From UBA7374 sp965660635 (GTDB lineage: Bacteria; Verrucomicrobiota; Verrucomicrobiia; Opitutales; Coraliomargaritaceae): a stretch of 56,637 nucleotides of DNA. The notes under the pieces were generated by a model that made no database searches, was not told where the DNA came from, and saw nothing but the letters and a program-made list of their open reading frames with translations. The stretch covers positions 1 through 56,637 of the forward strand of contig CBFIAS010000006.1 in assembly GCA_965660635.1 (NCBI GenBank), written 5' to 3'. Both the position numbers and the translations under genes were made by a program. This document shows, piece by piece, positions 54,244 to 56,637 of the stretch (position 1 is its first letter; every line of letters starts with the position of its first letter).

Positions 54244-56289
54244 ATGACCGCCAACAACCACCCTTTCCTGGCAGAAGATTTCCACATCCACTGGTCCAGC
54301 CTCCGGCCCGAAGCCATCGAGCCGGACATCGAAAAAGCCCTGGCTGATGCCGCTGAAGCCATCCAGAGCATCGCAGAGGGCTGTAATATGCCGACATACG
54401 AGAGTACTTTTGGCGCCCTCGAAGCAGCACTTGAGCCACTCAACCGCGCCTGGGGGCGGGTCGGCCACCTCGACGCCGTCTGCAATAACCCGGAGCTCCG
54501 CGCCGCACACAACGCCATGCTCCCCAAGGTATCGGCCTTCTTCGCCAGCATCCCCCTCAATCCCCAGCTCTGGCAAGCGCTCAAAGCCTTTGGAGCTTCC
54601 CCCGCCGTAGAAGGCCTCAGCCCTGTCAAGCGACGACATGTCGAGGAGACCATGGCCGACTTCCGCGAGCAGGGGGCCGACCTCGCACCCGAGCAGAAGA
54701 AGCGGGCGGCGGAAATCCAACAGCGTCTATCCGAACTCACCCAGAAATACTCCGAGAACTGCCTCGACGCGACCAACGCCTGGGAGAAGATAGTCACCGA
54801 CAAGAGACAACTTTCCGGGCTGCCCGAATCCGCCCTGGCGGCTGCCCGCCAAAGCGCCCGCGAAAAAGGCCAGGAAGACGCCTGGCGCTTCACCCTGCAG
54901 GCACCCTCCTTCATCGCCATCATGACCCACGCAGACGATGATGCGCTGCGCCGCGAGGTCTGGGAGGCCTTCTCCGCCATCGGAAGAGAGCCGCCCTATG
55001 ACAACCGCACCATCGTGCCGGAAACCCTTATCCTCCGCCATGAGCTTGCACAACTGGCCGGGCAGCAAAACTTCGCCGACCACGTCACCGCCCGGCGCAT
55101 GGCTGGCTCCGGGCAAGCCGCCCTCGACTTCACCGCCGGGCTGCACGGCAAGCTTGCCACCGCCTTTGAGAAAGAAACCGTGGATCTCCGCGCCTTCAAG
55201 GCCGACGCCTGCGGCACGCCCCCAGGCCTGCTGGAACCATGGGAGACCGCCTACTGGGCCGAAAAACAACGCCGCGCCGAATACGACTTCGAGGAAGAAG
55301 CCCTGCGCCCCTACTTCCCTATCGACCGCGTGATCAAAGGCCTTTTTGACATCGCCGAGACGCTCTTCGGCCTGCGCATCACGGAGCGGAGCGATGTCGA
55401 AACCTGGCACCCGGAAGTCGCCTTCTATGAACTCTTCGACCATCGCTCCGGCGAGCTGCTTGGCGCTTTTTACGCGGATTGGCACCCCCGCGAATCCAAG
55501 CGCGGCGGCGCATGGATGAACTACCTCGCCACCGGACGCCGCGGGGGAGGCGAACGCAGCCCGCACCTCGGCCTGATCTGCGGCAACCTAAGTCCCGCGG
55601 TGGACGGAAAGCCTGCCCTCCTTACCCACCGCGAGGTCGAGACGATCTTCCACGAATTCGGGCACCTGCTCCACCACCTGTGTGGAGAGGTCGAAGTTAA
55701 GTCACTAAACGGTGTCAACGTGGCCTGGGATTTTGTCGAGCTGCCCTCCCAGATCATGGAAAACTGGTGCTGGGAGCGGGAGAGCCTCGACCGCTTCGCC
55801 CGCCACCACGAGACCGGCGAGCCAATCCCGGAAGAACTTTTCGGGAAGATGCTCTCTGCGCGCAACTTTCGCAAGGCCGACGCCAACGTGCGGCAACTCG
55901 GCTTCGGCAAGATGGATCTCGACCTGCACATCGACTGGCCGGAATCCGGGGGCAGCGACCTGGAAGCCTTTATCCGCGAGCGCCTGCGCGGCTACCGGGC
56001 AGAGTACAAGACCGAGCCGCCCTCCAACGTCTTTCACTTCGGGCACCTCTTCAGCGATCCCACCGGCTACGCAGCGGGCTACTACAGCTACAAGTGGGCC
56101 GAAGTACTCGACGCCGACGCCTTCAGCCGGTTCCGCAAAGAAGGCGTGCTCAACCCCGCCACCGGAGCGGACTTCCGTCGTGCCATTCTCGCCCGGGGCA
56201 ACGCCGCCCCGCCCGCCGAACTCTTCCGTGACTTCATGGGCCGCGACCCCGATCCGGAAGCCCTGCTAAAAAGGGACGGGCTAACATAG
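54244..56289 (+). CDS. M3 family oligopeptidase
   Basis: The 681-residue protein begins MTANNHPFLAEDFHIHWSSLRPEAIEPDIEKALADA and matches oligopeptidase A. It has the zinc motif TIFHEFGHLLHHLCGEVE near residue 470 (HExxH), then NVAWDFVELPSQIMENWCWERESLDRFARHHETGEPIP, a downstream YAAGYYSYKWAEVLDADAFSRF region and a C-terminal MGRDPDPEALLKRDGL typical of the family. It hydrolyses short peptides in the cytoplasm and may help degrade cleaved signal peptides. Longer in-frame starts at 54124 and 54202 overlap the divergent gene's promoter side and have no family similarity, so 54244 is preferred. Confidence 0.95.
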   Translation: MTANNHPFLAEDFHIHWSSLRPEAIEPDIEKALADAAEAIQSIAEGCNMPTYESTFGALEAALEPLNRAWGRVGHLDAVCNNPELRAAHNAMLPKVSAFFASIPLNPQLWQALKAFGASPAVEGLSPVKRRHVEETMADFREQGADLAPEQKKRAAEIQQRLSELTQKYSENCLDATNAWEKIVTDKRQLSGLPESALAAARQSAREKGQEDAWRFTLQAPSFIAIMTHADDDALRREVWEAFSAIGREPPYDNRTIVPETLILRHELAQLAGQQNFADHVTARRMAGSGQAALDFTAGLHGKLATAFEKETVDLRAFKADACGTPPGLLEPWETAYWAEKQRRAEYDFEEEALRPYFPIDRVIKGLFDIAETLFGLRITERSDVETWHPEVAFYELFDHRSGELLGAFYADWHPRESKRGGAWMNYLATGRRGGGERSPHLGLICGNLSPAVDGKPALLTHREVETIFHEFGHLLHHLCGEVEVKSLNGVNVAWDFVELPSQIMENWCWERESLDRFARHHETGEPIPEELFGKMLSARNFRKADANVRQLGFGKMDLDLHIDWPESGGSDLEAFIRERLRGYRAEYKTEPPSNVFHFGHLFSDPTGYAAGYYSYKWAEVLDADAFSRFRKEGVLNPATGADFRRAILARGNAAPPAELFRDFMGRDPDPEALLKRDGLT

Positions 56290-56291
56290 AC

Positions 56292-56324
56292 AAAGAGCCG
56301 CTCAGTTTAACTGAACGACTCTTC
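56292..56324 (+). terminator. hairpin after the M3 peptidase gene
   Basis: AAGAGCCGCTCAGTT and AACTGAACGACTCTT pair at 13 of 15 positions around the base T. It lies just past the stop. There is no long T-tract on the plus strand, so strength is uncertain. Confidence 0.5.
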
Positions 56325-56346
56325 ACTGAATTTGCCGACTTATAGG

Positions 56347-56517
56347 CTAAAAGACACGCTTGCGATGGGTATCCTCTTCGCTCTGCACACGCGCTTCTCG
56401 TTGCTCGGCAAGAACCCTTTGCATTGTATCTTCGAATTCTTTTTTGAAACGAGGCAAAGCTTCTTCCGACGCGGGTTCAACTAACAAGTGCAAGAAACAG
56501 GAAGCAGTATTCTTTTG
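56347..56517 (-). pseudogene. short charged reading frame, possible gene fragment
   Basis: On the minus strand a frame is open between a TAA at 56518-56520 and a TAG at 56347-56349 (56 codons). It reads SCFLHLLVEPASEEALPRF and then a charged helix ending EEDTHRKRVF. Its composition (many Glu, Arg, Lys) is more protein-like than the surrounding frames, but there is no ATG except one 25 codons from the end (56424), and no start with support. It may be the C-terminal remnant of a lost gene. Confidence 0.25.
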
Positions 56518-56599
56518 TTAGTTCTTAGTGTTGTGGTTGTTGGTTAAAGCCCTGAGTGGGTTGGGTCTTGCGCTGCTGCCGTCGCTGCGCGTAGGCCGT

Positions 56600-56624
56600 C
56601 CCCGAAGGGGTGCCGCGAAGCGGC
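56600..56624. repeat. REP-like double hairpin at the window edge
   Basis: CCCC-GAA-GGGG (56600-56610) is followed after one base by GCCGC-GAA-GCGGC (56612-56624). Two GC-rich hairpins in tandem with identical three-base loops are typical of repetitive extragenic palindromes. The word GCCGCGAAG also occurs at about 648 in the window. More copies would be needed to prove a family. Confidence 0.45.
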
Positions 56625-56637
56625 AAGGCCGGAGCGG

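Larger units (their letters stand above)
56290..56637. other. 348-base tail of the window without a convincing gene
   Basis: It contains a hairpin after the M3 gene, one short minus-strand frame of doubtful meaning (56347-56517), a stretch rich in TTG/GTTG (56511-56560) and a REP-like double hairpin at the very end. No intact gene is visible; a longer one might continue past the window edge. Confidence 0.5.

Overview
The window is GC-rich bacterial chromosome, almost certainly from the phylum Verrucomicrobiota and probably from the Opitutia side. The strongest evidence is an operon at 42411-49394 that matches, gene for gene, the Amuc_1102/1101/1100/1099/1098 pilus-complex set known from Akkermansia. 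Supporting signs are a ThrH-type phosphatase, a PPi-type phosphofructokinase and a very large secreted protein with a 'GDAYPNWAEYALGLD'-like C-terminus typical of the phylum. Almost none of the start codons has a recognisable Shine-Dalgarno sequence.

Layout. 1-14.2 kb is a mosaic of housekeeping genes and toxin-antitoxin modules: a mazEF-like pair cut by the window edge, yjbQ, a DUF4136 lipoprotein, thrH, a Dabb protein, pfp, purB, holA, a decayed vapBC pair overlapping cinA, an intact vapBC pair, an unusually short uvrC, and a small cluster of a pseudopilin, a 50-residue membrane protein and a membrane-anchored formylglycine-generating-enzyme-like (SUMF1) protein. 14.4-20.7 kb is a tight plus-strand operon, tyrA-aroA-cmk-plsC-purM, followed by a small CxxC membrane protein and a Met/His-rich outer-membrane protein; it ends in a near-perfect hairpin. 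20.8-25.8 kb holds a sugar-binding-type periplasmic protein, a soluble hybrid histidine kinase, a UbiB/ABC1 kinase and a phasin-like protein.

25.8-49.4 kb is the distinctive part and lies entirely on the minus strand. Two pilus/type II secretion operons flank one 8.5-kb gene. The downstream operon (33450 to 25816) supplies the major pilin, GspE ATPase, GspF platform, a large minor pseudopilin and GspL/PilO/PilP-like proteins. The upstream operon (49394 to 42411) supplies the Amuc_1102-1098-like proteins including the secretin. Between them lies a 2835-residue secreted zinc metalloprotease with about 16 PPC-type repeats, which has its own promoter/operator-like region. Neither operon alone has both an ATPase and a secretin, so I infer that they work as one machine and that the giant protein is a candidate substrate. 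No prepilin peptidase and no PilT retraction ATPase is present in the window.

49.5-56.6 kb returns to general functions: a NUDIX hydrolase, recF, a cysteine desulfurase, a LysM/TPR lipoprotein, an enoyl-reductase-like dehydrogenase and an M3 oligopeptidase. The last 350 bases hold a hairpin, a doubtful short reading frame and a REP-like double hairpin. No tRNA, rRNA, CRISPR array or intact insertion sequence was seen.
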